From positions 310,001 to 374,000 of the forward strand of contig NZ_JACYXZ010000002.1 in assembly GCF_014842875.1 (NCBI RefSeq): a stretch of DNA of 64,000 nucleotides. The letters run 5' to 3'. The position numbers and the translations under genes are program-made. This DNA is from Nocardioides donggukensis. GTDB taxonomy: Bacteria > Actinomycetota > Actinomycetes > Propionibacteriales > Nocardioidaceae. This document shows positions 1 through 7,845 of the stretch, in pieces (positions within the stretch are counted from its first letter, which is position 1; each line of letters begins with the position of its first letter). The notes under the pieces were generated by a model. The model did no database searches, was not told where the DNA came from, and saw only the letters and a list, made by a program, of their open reading frames with translations.

Positions 1-1
1 C

Positions 2-379
2 GCCGAGGCCCGGCGACTGTTCCGCCTGGACCGGATCGTCGAGGCAGAGGTGCTGGGGGCCGCCGCCACCGAGCACCCCGAGGAGGTGCCGGTGGACCTG
101 TCGGAGGGGCTGTTCCGACCGTCCCCGGACATGCCGGTGGTCACCCTGGCCCTGGCCCCGGAGGCACGCTGGGTGGCGGAGTACTACCCGGTGCAGGACT
201 CCCGGGAGACCGGCGACGGGGGGCTCGAGGTCGACCTCGTCGTCGCCGACCGGCGCTGGCTGCTGCGGCTGCTCCTGCGGCTGGCACCCCACGCCGAGGT
301 CCGCGAGGGCGGCGAGCTGGCCGGGGAGTTCCACGACGCGGCCCGGGCGGCACTCGGCCTGTATGACGACCCGGCGTAG
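2..379 (+). CDS. pafC: PafC-type WYL-domain regulator, C-terminal part (5' end outside window)
   Basis: The frame is open from the first bases, so only the last 125 codons are present. Near the visible start is ARRLFRLDRI, the arginine-rich motif typical of the WYL domain, followed by the WCX-like C-terminal region. In mycobacteria PafB and PafC form a DNA-damage-responsive regulator. Identification as PafC rests mostly on synteny: tatA, tatC and a helY helicase follow in the same order as in Mycobacterium tuberculosis. It could be another WYL regulator, but the context argues for PafC. The stop codon overlaps a -10-like hexamer for tatA. Confidence 0.8.
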   Translation, partial: AEARRLFRLDRIVEAEVLGAAATEHPEEVPVDLSEGLFRPSPDMPVVTLALAPEARWVAEYYPVQDSRETGDGGLEVDLVVADRRWLLRLLLRLAPHAEVREGGELAGEFHDAARAALGLYDDPA

Positions 380-382
380 GAT
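377..382 (+). promoter_or_regulatory. Putative -10 element for tatA-tatC
   Basis: TAGGAT overlaps the pafC stop codon. Unlike most promoters in this window it lies about 32 nt before the next start, leaving room for a leader with a GAGG ribosome site before tatA. No convincing -35 was found. Confidence 0.35.
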
Positions 383-414
383 GACCACGTCACGACGGAC
401 AATGTGAGGACCTC

Positions 415-717
415 ATGAGCACGCACATCACCGGCCACCTCATCGGCGGCCTCGGCACGCCCGAGCTGCTGATCATCTTCGCCGTGATCATCCTCCTGTT
501 CGGTGCCGCCAAGCTGCCCGAGCTGGCGCGCGGCAGCGGCCGGGCGCTGCGGATCTTCAAGGCCGAGACCAAGGGTCTCGACGGGGGAGACGAGTCCGAC
601 GACGTGGAGTCGGGCACCGACCGCGGGACGATGAGCGCCGAGGAGCGGGAGCTCAAGGCCCGCAACGCCGAGTCGGAGCGGATCGCGCGCGAGCACCGCG
701 ACGGCACCACCAGCTGA
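415..717 (+). CDS. tatA: Sec-independent protein translocase subunit TatA
   Basis: TatA is the pore-forming membrane subunit of the twin-arginine pathway, which exports folded proteins. The 100-residue product has the family layout: a short N-terminus, one transmembrane helix (about residues 14-32, PELLIIFAVIILLFGAAKLP), the hinge, an amphipathic helix (ARGSGRALRIFK) and a charged acidic tail. The start ATG has GAGGACCTC just upstream. tatC follows within a few bases, so the two are co-transcribed. TatB is not in the window. TatA and TatE types cannot be told apart by sequence, but the gene order fits TatA. Confidence 0.95.
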   Translation: MSTHITGHLIGGLGTPELLIIFAVIILLFGAAKLPELARGSGRALRIFKAETKGLDGGDESDDVESGTDRGTMSAEERELKARNAESERIAREHRDGTTS

Positions 718-724
718 CTTGGCC

Positions 725-1567
725 ATGTCCGTGACCGGCCTGGTCGACCTGGTCCGCGGTCGACCCCGGCACCCGATGGGTGCCGACGGGCGGATGGCCC
801 TCTCGGACCACTTCCGCGAGCTGCGGGCCAGGCTGATCAAGTCGGCGATCGCCGTGGTGGTGGCGTTCGGCTTCGCGCTGTACTTCTACGACCAGCTGCT
901 CGACCTGATCACGGTCCCCTACTACGAGGCCGTGGAGGGGCTCGACGGCAGGGTGGACACCCGGCTCGTCGTGAACAACATCACCGGCGGCCTCATGCTG
1001 CAGCTCAAGCTGTGCGGGGTGGCCGCGATCGTCGGGGCCAGTCCGGTGTGGCTCTACCAGATCTGGGGCTTCCTCCTGCCCGGCCTGCACCGCAACGAGC
1101 TGATGTGGTCGCGGATCTTCGCCGCCGTCGCCGGGCCGCTGTTCTTCGCCGGGGTCGCGCTCGGCTACTTCGTGCTCCCCAAGGGCATGGAGGTGCTGAT
1201 CAACTTCACGCCGGCCGGCTCGGAGAACCTCAACGAGTTCTCCACCTACTTCAGCTTCGTGACCCGGATGCTGCTGGTGTTCGGGATCGCGCTCGAGATC
1301 CCGCTGTTCGTGGTGATGCTGAACCTGGTCGGGGTGCTCTCCGGCCGGGCGATCGGGCGGCACCGCCCGTGGATCGTGCTGGGCACGTTCGTCTTCGCGG
1401 CCGTCGCCACCCCGAGCACCGACCCGTTCGCGATGTCCGCGCTCGCGATCACCATGAGTCTGCTGTTCCTGATCTCGGAGATGATCGCACGCACGGTCGA
1501 CCGGATCCGGGGCCGGAACCGGTCCGGCACCGACCAGTGGGCCGACGACGAGACGTCCACGCTGTGA
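725..1567 (+). CDS. tatC: Sec-independent protein translocase subunit TatC
   Basis: TatC is the polytopic membrane receptor for twin-arginine signal peptides. The product is about 280 residues. It contains MALSDHFRELRARLIKSAI, the cytoplasmic N-terminal signature that recognises the signal peptide, followed by about six hydrophobic segments and a charged tail. The ATG at 725 is preferred; an in-frame TTG at 719 adds two residues, and an ATG at 794 gives the compact family N-terminus. The gene begins right after the tatA stop. No strong ribosome site is visible, so translational coupling to tatA is likely. Confidence 0.95.
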   Translation: MSVTGLVDLVRGRPRHPMGADGRMALSDHFRELRARLIKSAIAVVVAFGFALYFYDQLLDLITVPYYEAVEGLDGRVDTRLVVNNITGGLMLQLKLCGVAAIVGASPVWLYQIWGFLLPGLHRNELMWSRIFAAVAGPLFFAGVALGYFVLPKGMEVLINFTPAGSENLNEFSTYFSFVTRMLLVFGIALEIPLFVVMLNLVGVLSGRAIGRHRPWIVLGTFVFAAVATPSTDPFAMSALAITMSLLFLISEMIARTVDRIRGRNRSGTDQWADDETSTL

Positions 1568-1585
1568 GCGGCGGGTGAGCAGCGG

Positions 1586-2026
1586 GTGAGCGGCGGGGTG
1601 AGCGCACCGGCGCTGGCTCCGGTCGACCCGTTCGACCTCCCGGACTGGCTGGGCACTGCCGAGGTCACCTGGTCCACGGACGTCGCGGGCCACCGGGGTG
1701 CCGGTCGCCTCGGCAGCGGGCACCTGGTCCGCGGTCGGCTGGCGCACGCGGGCGAGGAGCACCCGTGCGACCTGCTCGCGGTCGACGAGGCCTATCCGAC
1801 GCCGGTGGCCGACGAGGACACCCGGCGACTGGCCCACCAGGCCTGGCGCAACGAGCAGGTGCTCCTCGTGGAGGCCCAGGGTCGGCTGGCGCTCGCGGTC
1901 CCCGGCACCGACTTCGGCGCGGACCGGGTGCTCGACGCCCTGGGCCGGCTCGCCAAGGCGGTCGGCGCCCGACCTGAGAGCTACGTCGCCGCGCTCCGGC
2001 TCGGTGTGGTCGGCCACGGCGGCTAG
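1586..2026 (+). CDS. Conserved-looking hypothetical protein between tatC and lipid kinase
   Basis: This gives a 146-residue soluble protein with no signal peptide, membrane segment or motif I recognise. The sequence is balanced in composition and reads as real coding DNA (LPDWLGTAEVTWSTDVAGHRGAGRLG, then a helical C-terminal half). The start is uncertain. The upstream DNA has three near-copies of GGTGAGC, which offer GTG starts at 1586 and 1598. Its position between tatC and helY suggests an operon member. Function unknown. Confidence 0.7.
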   Translation: MSGGVSAPALAPVDPFDLPDWLGTAEVTWSTDVAGHRGAGRLGSGHLVRGRLAHAGEEHPCDLLAVDEAYPTPVADEDTRRLAHQAWRNEQVLLVEAQGRLALAVPGTDFGADRVLDALGRLAKAVGARPESYVAALRLGVVGHGG

Positions 2027-2029
2027 TCT
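2024..2029 (+). promoter_or_regulatory. -10 element, leaderless start of lipid kinase
   Basis: TAGTCT overlaps the stop of the preceding gene and ends 7 nt before the GTG start at 2037. No Shine-Dalgarno sequence is present, so the transcript probably starts at or next to the initiation codon. Confidence 0.5.
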
Positions 2030-2036
2030 CCCCCCC

Positions 2037-2918
2037 GTGGCCCGCTCCTCCCGACAGATCGCACTCCTCGTCAACCCGACGGCCGGCCGTGGTCGGGGCG
2101 CGCGATCGGCAGTGCTCGCGGCCGCCCGCCTGCGCGAGGCCGGCTTCGTGGTGCGCGAGCTGGTCGGCCGCGACGCCGAGGAGGCCCGCGAGCTCGGCTC
2201 CGCCGCGGTCGCGGAGGGTCCCGAGGCGCTGGTCGTGTGCGGCGGCGACGGCCTGGTGCACCTCGGTGCCGGCCTGGTCGCCGGCACCGGCACCGCCCTC
2301 GGGGTGATCCCGGCCGGCACCGGCAACGACCTGGCCCGCTACCTCGACCTGCCCCGGACCGACCCGGTGGCCGCCGCCGACCGGATCGTGGCCTCCCGGA
2401 CCCGTCGGATCGACCTGGCCCGCTCCGGCGGCCGGCACTTCGTCACCGTCCTGGCCGCCGGGTTCGACGCGGTCGTCAACGAGCGGGCGAACCGGATGCG
2501 GTGGCCGCGCGGGCAGATGCGCTACACCCTGGCCACGATCGCCGAGCTGCGCACGTTCCAGCCGATCCGCTACACCCTGGACCTGGACGGGGTCGAGCGC
2601 CGTGCGGAGGCGATGCTGGTCGCCGTGGGCAACGGCCCCTCGTTCGGCGGGGGCCTGCGGATCACCGAGGGCGCCTCCTTCGACGACGGCTGGCTCGACG
2701 TGGTGCTGATCCGCCCGCTCTCGCGGGCCGAGCTGGTCCGGGCCTACCCCCGGCTGTTCAACGGCACCATCGTCGACCACCCCGCCTACGAGCGGCACCG
2801 GGTCCGGCGGGTGACCCTGGCGGCGCCCGACATCGTCACCTACGCCGACGGCGAGCGCTTCGGGGCGCTCCCCCTGACCGTGGAGTGCGTCCCCGGTGCC
2901 CTGACGGTGATCGCATGA
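2037..2918 (+). CDS. Diacylglycerol/lipid kinase family protein (DagK/YegS type)
   Basis: The predicted enzyme phosphorylates a lipid such as diacylglycerol with ATP at the inner face of the membrane. The 293-residue product starts IALLVNPTAGRGRG, the family N-terminal motif. It carries the nucleotide-binding CGGDGLVHLGAG near residue 67 and the PAGTGNDLARYL motif near residue 93. The C-terminal half holds the lipid-binding beta domain ending in ADGERFG. The GTG at 2037 is chosen because the family N-terminus begins there and a -10 hexamer sits 7 nt upstream. The stop overlaps the helY start as ATGA. The exact lipid substrate cannot be read from sequence. Confidence 0.9.
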   Translation: MARSSRQIALLVNPTAGRGRGARSAVLAAARLREAGFVVRELVGRDAEEARELGSAAVAEGPEALVVCGGDGLVHLGAGLVAGTGTALGVIPAGTGNDLARYLDLPRTDPVAAADRIVASRTRRIDLARSGGRHFVTVLAAGFDAVVNERANRMRWPRGQMRYTLATIAELRTFQPIRYTLDLDGVERRAEAMLVAVGNGPSFGGGLRITEGASFDDGWLDVVLIRPLSRAELVRAYPRLFNGTIVDHPAYERHRVRRVTLAAPDIVTYADGERFGALPLTVECVPGALTVIA

Positions 2919-5701
2919 GCGACCAGCAGGAGGGCGCGGCGGCCCGCTACGCGGCGTACCGACGCGGCCGGGAGCACCCGGTCTTCCACGAGTTCGCCGG
3001 CCTCTACGACTTCGGGCTCGACGACTTCCAGGTCCGCGCCTGCCACGAGCTGGAGGAGGGGCGCGGGGTGCTGGTCGCCGCCCCGACCGGCTCCGGCAAG
3101 ACCATCGTCGGGGAGTTCGCGGTGCACCTGGCGCTGGCCGGCGGACGCAAGTGCTTCTACACCACCCCGATCAAGGCGCTGTCGAACCAGAAGTACCACG
3201 ACCTGGTCCAACGGTACGGCGCCGACCGGGTCGGCCTGCTGACCGGCGACAACACCGTCAACGGCGAGGCCCCGGTGGTGGTGATGACCACCGAGGTGCT
3301 GCGGAACATGCTCTACGCCGGATCCCGCACCCTGTCGGGACTGGGGTTCGTGGTCATGGACGAGGTGCACTACCTCGCCGACCGGAGCCGGGGTGCGGTC
3401 TGGGAGGAGGTGATCATCCACCTGCCCGAGAGCGTCGCCGTCGTCTCGCTGTCGGCGACGGTCTCCAACGCCGAGGAGTTCGGCGAGTGGCTGGCCACGG
3501 TCCGGGGCGAGGTCACCACGATCGTCGAGGAGCAGCGCCCGGTGCCGCTCTACCAGCACGTCCTCCAGGGCCGGCGGCTGCACGACCTGTTCGCCGACAC
3601 CGAGGAGCTGGCCCAGGCCGGCTTCGCCCAGGAGGGGGCCCGGGTCAACCCGCAGCTGATGCGACTGGCCCGCGACGACTGGGCCTCCAGCCGGATGGGC
3701 GACCGACGGGACAAGAAGGGCCAGCGGGGGAGGGGACACCGCCCGCAGGGCCGCCGGCCGCACCTGGCCAGCCGTCACGAGGTGGTCGACCGGCTGGAGC
3801 GGGAGGGCCTGCTGCCGGCGATCGTGTTCATCTTCAGCCGGGTCGGCTGCGACGCCGCGGTCACCCAGTGCCTCCAGGCCAACCTGCGCCTGACCACGCC
3901 CCAGGAGCGCGACGAGATCTTCGCCTTCGTCGAGGAGCGGTGCCGGCACCTTCCGGAGGAGGACCTCCACGTCCTCGGCTACCACGAGTTCCTCGACGGC
4001 CTCACCCGAGGCGTGGCCGCCCACCACGCGGGGATGCTGCCGACGTTCAAGGAGTGCGTCGAGGAGCTGTTCCTGCGCGGCCTGTGCCGGGTCGTCTTCG
4101 CGACCGAGACCCTGGCGCTGGGCATCAACATGCCCGCCCGCACGGTGGTCCTCGAACGGCTCAGCAAGTGGAACGGCGAGGCGCACGTCGCGCTGACGCC
4201 GGGGGAGTACACCCAGCTCACCGGGCGGGCCGGTCGGCGCGGCCTCGACGTCGAGGGGCACGGGGTGGTGCTCTGGGAGCCCGGGATGAACCCCAAGGAG
4301 GTGGCCGGCCTCGCCTCGACCCGGACCTACCCCCTGCGGTCGTCGTTCCGGCCGTCCTACAACATGGCCGTCAACCTCGTGCACCAGTTCGGCCGGGAGC
4401 GCGCCCGCGAGCTGCTGGAGTCGTCGTTCGCCCAGTTCCAGGCCGACAAGGCCGTCGTGGGGATGGCCCGACAGCTCCGCAAGTCCGAGGACGCCCTGGA
4501 CGGGTACGTCGAGGCCGCGCACTGCCACCTGGGCGACTTCATGGAGTACGCCCGGCTGCGGCGCAGGCTCTCCGAGGTCGAGAAGGACGCCGCCCGCGCC
4601 CGGCGCACCGACCGCCGGGGCGAGGTGATCGCCTCCCTCCGGGCGCTCCGGCCGGGTGACGTGATCGAGGTGCCGGCCGGCAAGTTCTCCGGGCTCGCCG
4701 TCGTGGTGGACCCCGGGTCCGCGGGTGAGGAGCCCCGGCCCTACGTGCTGACCGTGGGCCGGCAGGCCCGACGGCTGAACCTCGCCGACTTCCCGACCCC
4801 GGTCGCCGCGATGACCCGGATGAAGGTGCCCAAGAGCTTCTCCGGCCGCAATCCCCAGATGCGACGGGATCTCGCCGCCGCCCTGGCGGCCCGGGGGAGC
4901 AGCCTGCGGCCTCCGTCGGGCGGCGGCCGCGCCCACCCGGACGACCGTCGGGGACCGGGTGGGACCGACCCGGAGGCGGACCGGATCCGGGTCGAGCTGC
5001 GGGCCCACCCGTGCCACGCCTGCCCGGAACGGGAGGAGCACGCCCGCTGGGCGGAGCGCTGGTTCAAGCTGGACCGGGACACCAGGACGCTGAGACGCCG
5101 GGTCGACCAGCGCACGAACACCATCGCCCGGCAGTTCGACCGGGTCTGCGAGGTGCTGGAGGCGCTGGAGTACCTCGACGGCGACGAGGTGACCGTGCGC
5201 GGCCGGCACCTGCGCAGGATCTACTCCGACATGGACCTGGTCGCCTCCGAGGCGATCCGGACCGGGCTGTGGTCGGGGCTGGACCCCTCCGAGCTGGCAG
5301 CCGTGCTGTCCGCCCTCGTCTTCGAGGCCCGACGCCCCGACGACGCCCGGGCACCCCGGATCCCCGGCGGTCGGGTGGCCGACGCGCTGCGCGACCTGGT
5401 GCACCTGTGGTCGGAGCTGGAGGCGCTCGAGCGGGACCACCGCCTGGACTTCCTGCGCGAGCCGGACGCCGGCTTCGCGTGGGCGGCCCACCGCTGGGCC
5501 GAGGGTGACGAGCTCGACGACGTGCTGGGCGTGGTCGACCTGGCGGCGGGCGACTTCGTGCGCTGGATGAAGCAGCTCCTGGACCTGGCCCTCCAGGTCG
5601 CCGACGCCGCGGCCGGGACCCCGTTGCGCGACGTCGCGCGGGAGACCGCGGACCGGCTGCGGCGCGGAGTGGTGGCCTACTCCTCGGTCAGTGGGGTGTG
5701 A
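2915..5701 (+). CDS. helY: DEAD/DEAH-box helicase, HelY/Mtr4 (Ski2-like) family
   Basis: This is an ATP-dependent RNA/DNA helicase of the Ski2-like superfamily 2 group. The product is about 928 residues. Walker A is APTGSGKT (residues 56-63) and motif II is MDEVHYLAD, a DEVH box. Next come the SLSATVSN motif III and the helicase C domain with FATETLALGINMPA and QLTGRAGRRG (motif VI). The C-terminal 350 residues form the DSHCT-type region. Two CxxC-like cysteines (HPCHACPE) lie near residue 700. In Mycobacterium the homologue also follows tatC. It overlaps the lipid kinase stop by 4 nt. Its 3' end overlaps the convergent UreF-like gene by 14 bp. Confidence 0.93.
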   Translation: MSDQQEGAAARYAAYRRGREHPVFHEFAGLYDFGLDDFQVRACHELEEGRGVLVAAPTGSGKTIVGEFAVHLALAGGRKCFYTTPIKALSNQKYHDLVQRYGADRVGLLTGDNTVNGEAPVVVMTTEVLRNMLYAGSRTLSGLGFVVMDEVHYLADRSRGAVWEEVIIHLPESVAVVSLSATVSNAEEFGEWLATVRGEVTTIVEEQRPVPLYQHVLQGRRLHDLFADTEELAQAGFAQEGARVNPQLMRLARDDWASSRMGDRRDKKGQRGRGHRPQGRRPHLASRHEVVDRLEREGLLPAIVFIFSRVGCDAAVTQCLQANLRLTTPQERDEIFAFVEERCRHLPEEDLHVLGYHEFLDGLTRGVAAHHAGMLPTFKECVEELFLRGLCRVVFATETLALGINMPARTVVLERLSKWNGEAHVALTPGEYTQLTGRAGRRGLDVEGHGVVLWEPGMNPKEVAGLASTRTYPLRSSFRPSYNMAVNLVHQFGRERARELLESSFAQFQADKAVVGMARQLRKSEDALDGYVEAAHCHLGDFMEYARLRRRLSEVEKDAARARRTDRRGEVIASLRALRPGDVIEVPAGKFSGLAVVVDPGSAGEEPRPYVLTVGRQARRLNLADFPTPVAAMTRMKVPKSFSGRNPQMRRDLAAALAARGSSLRPPSGGGRAHPDDRRGPGGTDPEADRIRVELRAHPCHACPEREEHARWAERWFKLDRDTRTLRRRVDQRTNTIARQFDRVCEVLEALEYLDGDEVTVRGRHLRRIYSDMDLVASEAIRTGLWSGLDPSELAAVLSALVFEARRPDDARAPRIPGGRVADALRDLVHLWSELEALERDHRLDFLREPDAGFAWAAHRWAEGDELDDVLGVVDLAAGDFVRWMKQLLDLALQVADAAAGTPLRDVARETADRLRRGVVAYSSVSGV

Positions 5702-6266
5702 CGACCCGCAGGTCGGCCCCGGTGGCCGGGATCCGGTCGGGATCGGTCAGGCCGGCCACCTGGTCGGCCATCGCCCTGATGTCGGGCAGCACGGTCTGGG
5801 TCCAGACCAGGGTGTCGGCCGGGTCCAGGTCGGCCAGCGAGCCCTGGACGTCGTCGTAGCCGACCAGCCGGGCCAGGACGTCTGCGTCGAGGCCCACGTG
5901 GGCCGCGATCATCCCGGCCGCGACCGGGAGCGGCAGCGGCGAGACGAACGGCAGCAGCTCGGGGCACTCCACCGCCGCGGCCGCCAGCAGGTCACGCCCG
6001 GCGCCGCGGGACGCGGCCCGGGTGACCGGGTTCGGCGTCCGGGCCGCCCACGCCGAGGTCACGGGCGCCAGGCTCATCTCACGGACGGCCGCCGCGCGGG
6101 CCACGACTGCGGTCGCGGCCTCCACCGTGGTGACGGTCAGCAGCCGCGCCCGGCACCGGTACACCGGTGTCCCCCCACGGGACGCCGGGTCGGTGCCGGG
6201 CAGGCTGCCCTCGCTCGTCCGTCGCCGGGCGAGCAGGCTCAACATCCAGGTTTCGTTCATCGTCAC
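5688..6266 (-). CDS. Orphan UreF-like protein, apparently lacking the family N-terminus
   Basis: UreF is a urease nickel-insertion chaperone. The 192-residue product has stretches resembling UreF of actinobacteria: ARLLTVTTVEAATAVVARAA, AWAARTPNPVTRAASRGAGR, and a helical C-terminal part with LARLVGYDDVQ and ADQVAGLTDP. The usual first segment (LLLLADxRLPxGxHxHSGG) is absent, replaced by RRRTSEGSLPGTDPASRG. The usual C-terminal tail is also missing. No other urease genes are nearby. It may be a decaying or repurposed UreF relative. The similarity is judged by eye, so the family call is tentative; the reading frame itself looks real. Confidence 0.45.
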   Translation of the reverse strand: MTMNETWMLSLLARRRTSEGSLPGTDPASRGGTPVYRCRARLLTVTTVEAATAVVARAAAVREMSLAPVTSAWAARTPNPVTRAASRGAGRDLLAAAAVECPELLPFVSPLPLPVAAGMIAAHVGLDADVLARLVGYDDVQGSLADLDPADTLVWTQTVLPDIRAMADQVAGLTDPDRIPATGADLRVVTPH

Positions 6267-6382
6267 TCCCCACCCACGACGATGGCACGGAACGGAGGAG
6301 TGCGAGCGGGGTTCGGGGAATTCGGCGCAGTCGTGGCCTCCCCGTGGTCGGGCTGTGGTCCTCCCGTGGGGCGGCCGTGCCC

Positions 6383-6415
6383 GGGCCGATCACTCCGGGC
6401 CGATCACTCCGGGCC
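6383..6415. repeat. 14-bp tandem repeat over the exonuclease stop codon
   Basis: GGGCCGATCACTCC occurs twice in direct succession (6383-6396 and 6397-6410), and a partial third copy GGGCC follows. The second copy contains the stop codon of the exonuclease gene on the minus strand. It looks like a replication-slippage duplication and leaves the protein end unchanged. Confidence 0.7.
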
Positions 6416-7342
6416 GGCCAGCACGTCCACGAGTCGGGTCACGGACCCGCCGAGGCCCCACTGCTCGGCGATCGCGGACAGCAGCTCGGGCTCGACCGGG
6501 GCGGCGGGCAGCCGCAGGTCGAGCTCGCCGAGGTCGATGTCGCGCGCCACCGCGACCACCGTCGGCGCGACCGCGAGGTAGTCGGCGGCCTCGCGCACGC
6601 GGCGGCGCGGTGCCGGGCCGATGTCCGCGTCCGGGTCGTCCGCGGCCGCCACGATGCCGGTCAGGTCGCCGAACCGGCCCAGCAGCGTGGCCGCCGTCTT
6701 CTCGCCGATCCCGGTCACGCCGGGCAGCCCGTCGGAGCTGTCCCCGCGCAGCGTGGCGAAGTCGGCGTACTGCCCCGGCTCCACGGCGTACTTGGCCCGC
6801 ACCCACTCGGCGGTGACCCGCTCGTGCCGGCCGACGCCGCGGGCGGTGTAGAGCACCCGGACTCGGGCGTCGTCGTCGACGAGCTGGAACAGGTCCCGGT
6901 CGCCGGTCACGATGTCGACCGGCATGCCGGCGCCGGTCGCCAGGGTGCCGATGACGTCGTCGGCCTCAAACCCGTCGGCGCCGACCACGGTGATCCCGAA
7001 GGCCTCGAGGATGGCGGTGATCAGCGGGATCTGCGTCTCGAGCGGGTCGGGCACCTCCTCCAGGTCCGGCTGGTCCCCGGGGCGGACGGCGACCACCCGG
7101 TGTGCCTTGTAGGACGGCAGCAGGTCGACCCGCCACTGGGGGCGCCAGTCGTTGTCCCAGCAGCAGACGAGGTGGGTGGGCCGGTACTCGTCCACGAGCC
7201 TGGTGATGAAGTCGAGCAGGCCACGCACCGCGTTCACCGGGGTGCCGTCGGGTGCCCGGACGCTGTCCGGGACCCCGAAGAACGCCCGGAAGTACAGCGA
7301 GGCGGTGTCGAGGAGCATGAGCCTGTCGGTGGGCGTCGGCAT
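6404..7342 (-). CDS. 5'-3' exonuclease (PolI N-terminal domain-like, FEN family)
   Basis: This is a metal-dependent 5' nuclease related to the N-terminal domain of DNA polymerase I, acting on flaps or RNA primers. The 312-residue product starts LMLLDTASLYFRAFFGVP, with the first catalytic Asp. It then has VCCWDNDWRPQWR, ADGFEADDVIGTLA (acidic cluster), VTGDRDLFQLV and the helix-hairpin-helix LRGDSSDGLPGVTGIGEKTAA. There is no polymerase domain. The gene sits beside helY, as a 5'-3' exonuclease does in M. tuberculosis. A -10 hexamer lies 7 nt before the ATG. It is divergent from the Lrp-type gene. Confidence 0.93.
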   Translation of the reverse strand: MPTPTDRLMLLDTASLYFRAFFGVPDSVRAPDGTPVNAVRGLLDFITRLVDEYRPTHLVCCWDNDWRPQWRVDLLPSYKAHRVVAVRPGDQPDLEEVPDPLETQIPLITAILEAFGITVVGADGFEADDVIGTLATGAGMPVDIVTGDRDLFQLVDDDARVRVLYTARGVGRHERVTAEWVRAKYAVEPGQYADFATLRGDSSDGLPGVTGIGEKTAATLLGRFGDLTGIVAAADDPDADIGPAPRRRVREAADYLAVAPTVVAVARDIDLGELDLRLPAAPVEPELLSAIAEQWGLGGSVTRLVDVLAGPE

Positions 7343-7349
7343 GGCGCAG

Positions 7350-7355
7350 AGCCTA
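7350..7355 (-). promoter_or_regulatory. -10 element, leaderless start of 5'-3' exonuclease
   Basis: On the minus strand TAGGCT ends 7 nt before the ATG at 7342. There is no ribosome-binding site between them. Confidence 0.5.
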
Positions 7356-7391
7356 GTCGTGCGGGCGTCACCCCGGCGGCGCCCGGTTCGC

Positions 7392-7397
7392 TACGCT
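7392..7397 (+). promoter_or_regulatory. -10 element, leaderless start of Lrp-family gene
   Basis: TACGCT ends 7 nt before the GTG at 7405, with no ribosome-binding site. It lies back to back with the exonuclease promoter in a 62-bp divergent gap. Confidence 0.5.
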
Positions 7398-7404
7398 GCG
7401 GGGC

Positions 7405-7845
7405 GTGGAAGACACCGATCGCCTGATCCTGACCCTGCTGGGCGCCGACGGCAGGATGTCCTACACCGACCTGGGCAAGGCGGCGGGGCTCTCCACCTCG
7501 GCGGTGCACCAGCGGGTCAAGCGGCTGGAGGCCCGGGGCCTGATCAAGGGCTACGGCGCGACCGTCGACCACGCCCAGATCGGCCTCCCGCTCACGGCCT
7601 TCATCTCGATCCGGCCGATCGACGCCTCGGCACCCGACGACTCCCCGGAGCGGCTGGCCGGCATCGTCGAGATCGAGTCCTGCTGGTCGGTCGCCGGCGA
7701 CGAGTCCTACATCCTCAAGGTCCGGGTCTCCACGCCGACCGACCTCGAGGACCTGCTCGCCCGGATCCGGGCGGCCGCGAACGTCTCCACCCGGACCACG
7801 ATCGTGCTCTCGACGCCCTACGAGAACCGACCGGTCACGGGCTGA
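7405..7845 (+). CDS. Lrp/AsnC-family transcriptional regulator
   Basis: The 146-residue product has an N-terminal winged helix-turn-helix (DRLILTLLGADGRMSYTDLGKAAGLSTSAVHQRVKRLEARGLIKGY, residues 4-50). A RAM/ligand domain follows (AFISIRPID, VAGDESYILKVRVST). Members usually bind amino acids as octamers or dimers and control amino-acid metabolism. The neighbours are a PLP aminotransferase (convergent, 11-bp overlap) and lysine-degradation genes. Control of these by lysine or a related amino acid is a reasonable inference but not shown by the sequence. Confidence 0.92.
   Translation: MEDTDRLILTLLGADGRMSYTDLGKAAGLSTSAVHQRVKRLEARGLIKGYGATVDHAQIGLPLTAFISIRPIDASAPDDSPERLAGIVEIESCWSVAGDESYILKVRVSTPTDLEDLLARIRAAANVSTRTTIVLSTPYENRPVTG

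Noticed and set aside
50..52. GTG at 50 as the true start of the first gene
   Set aside because: The frame is open to the window edge, and the WYL motif lies before this codon, so the gene starts outside the window.
653..2326. Minus-strand open frame of 557 codons over tatC and the lipid kinase
   Set aside because: Antisense to recognised genes, repetitive composition, no motif.
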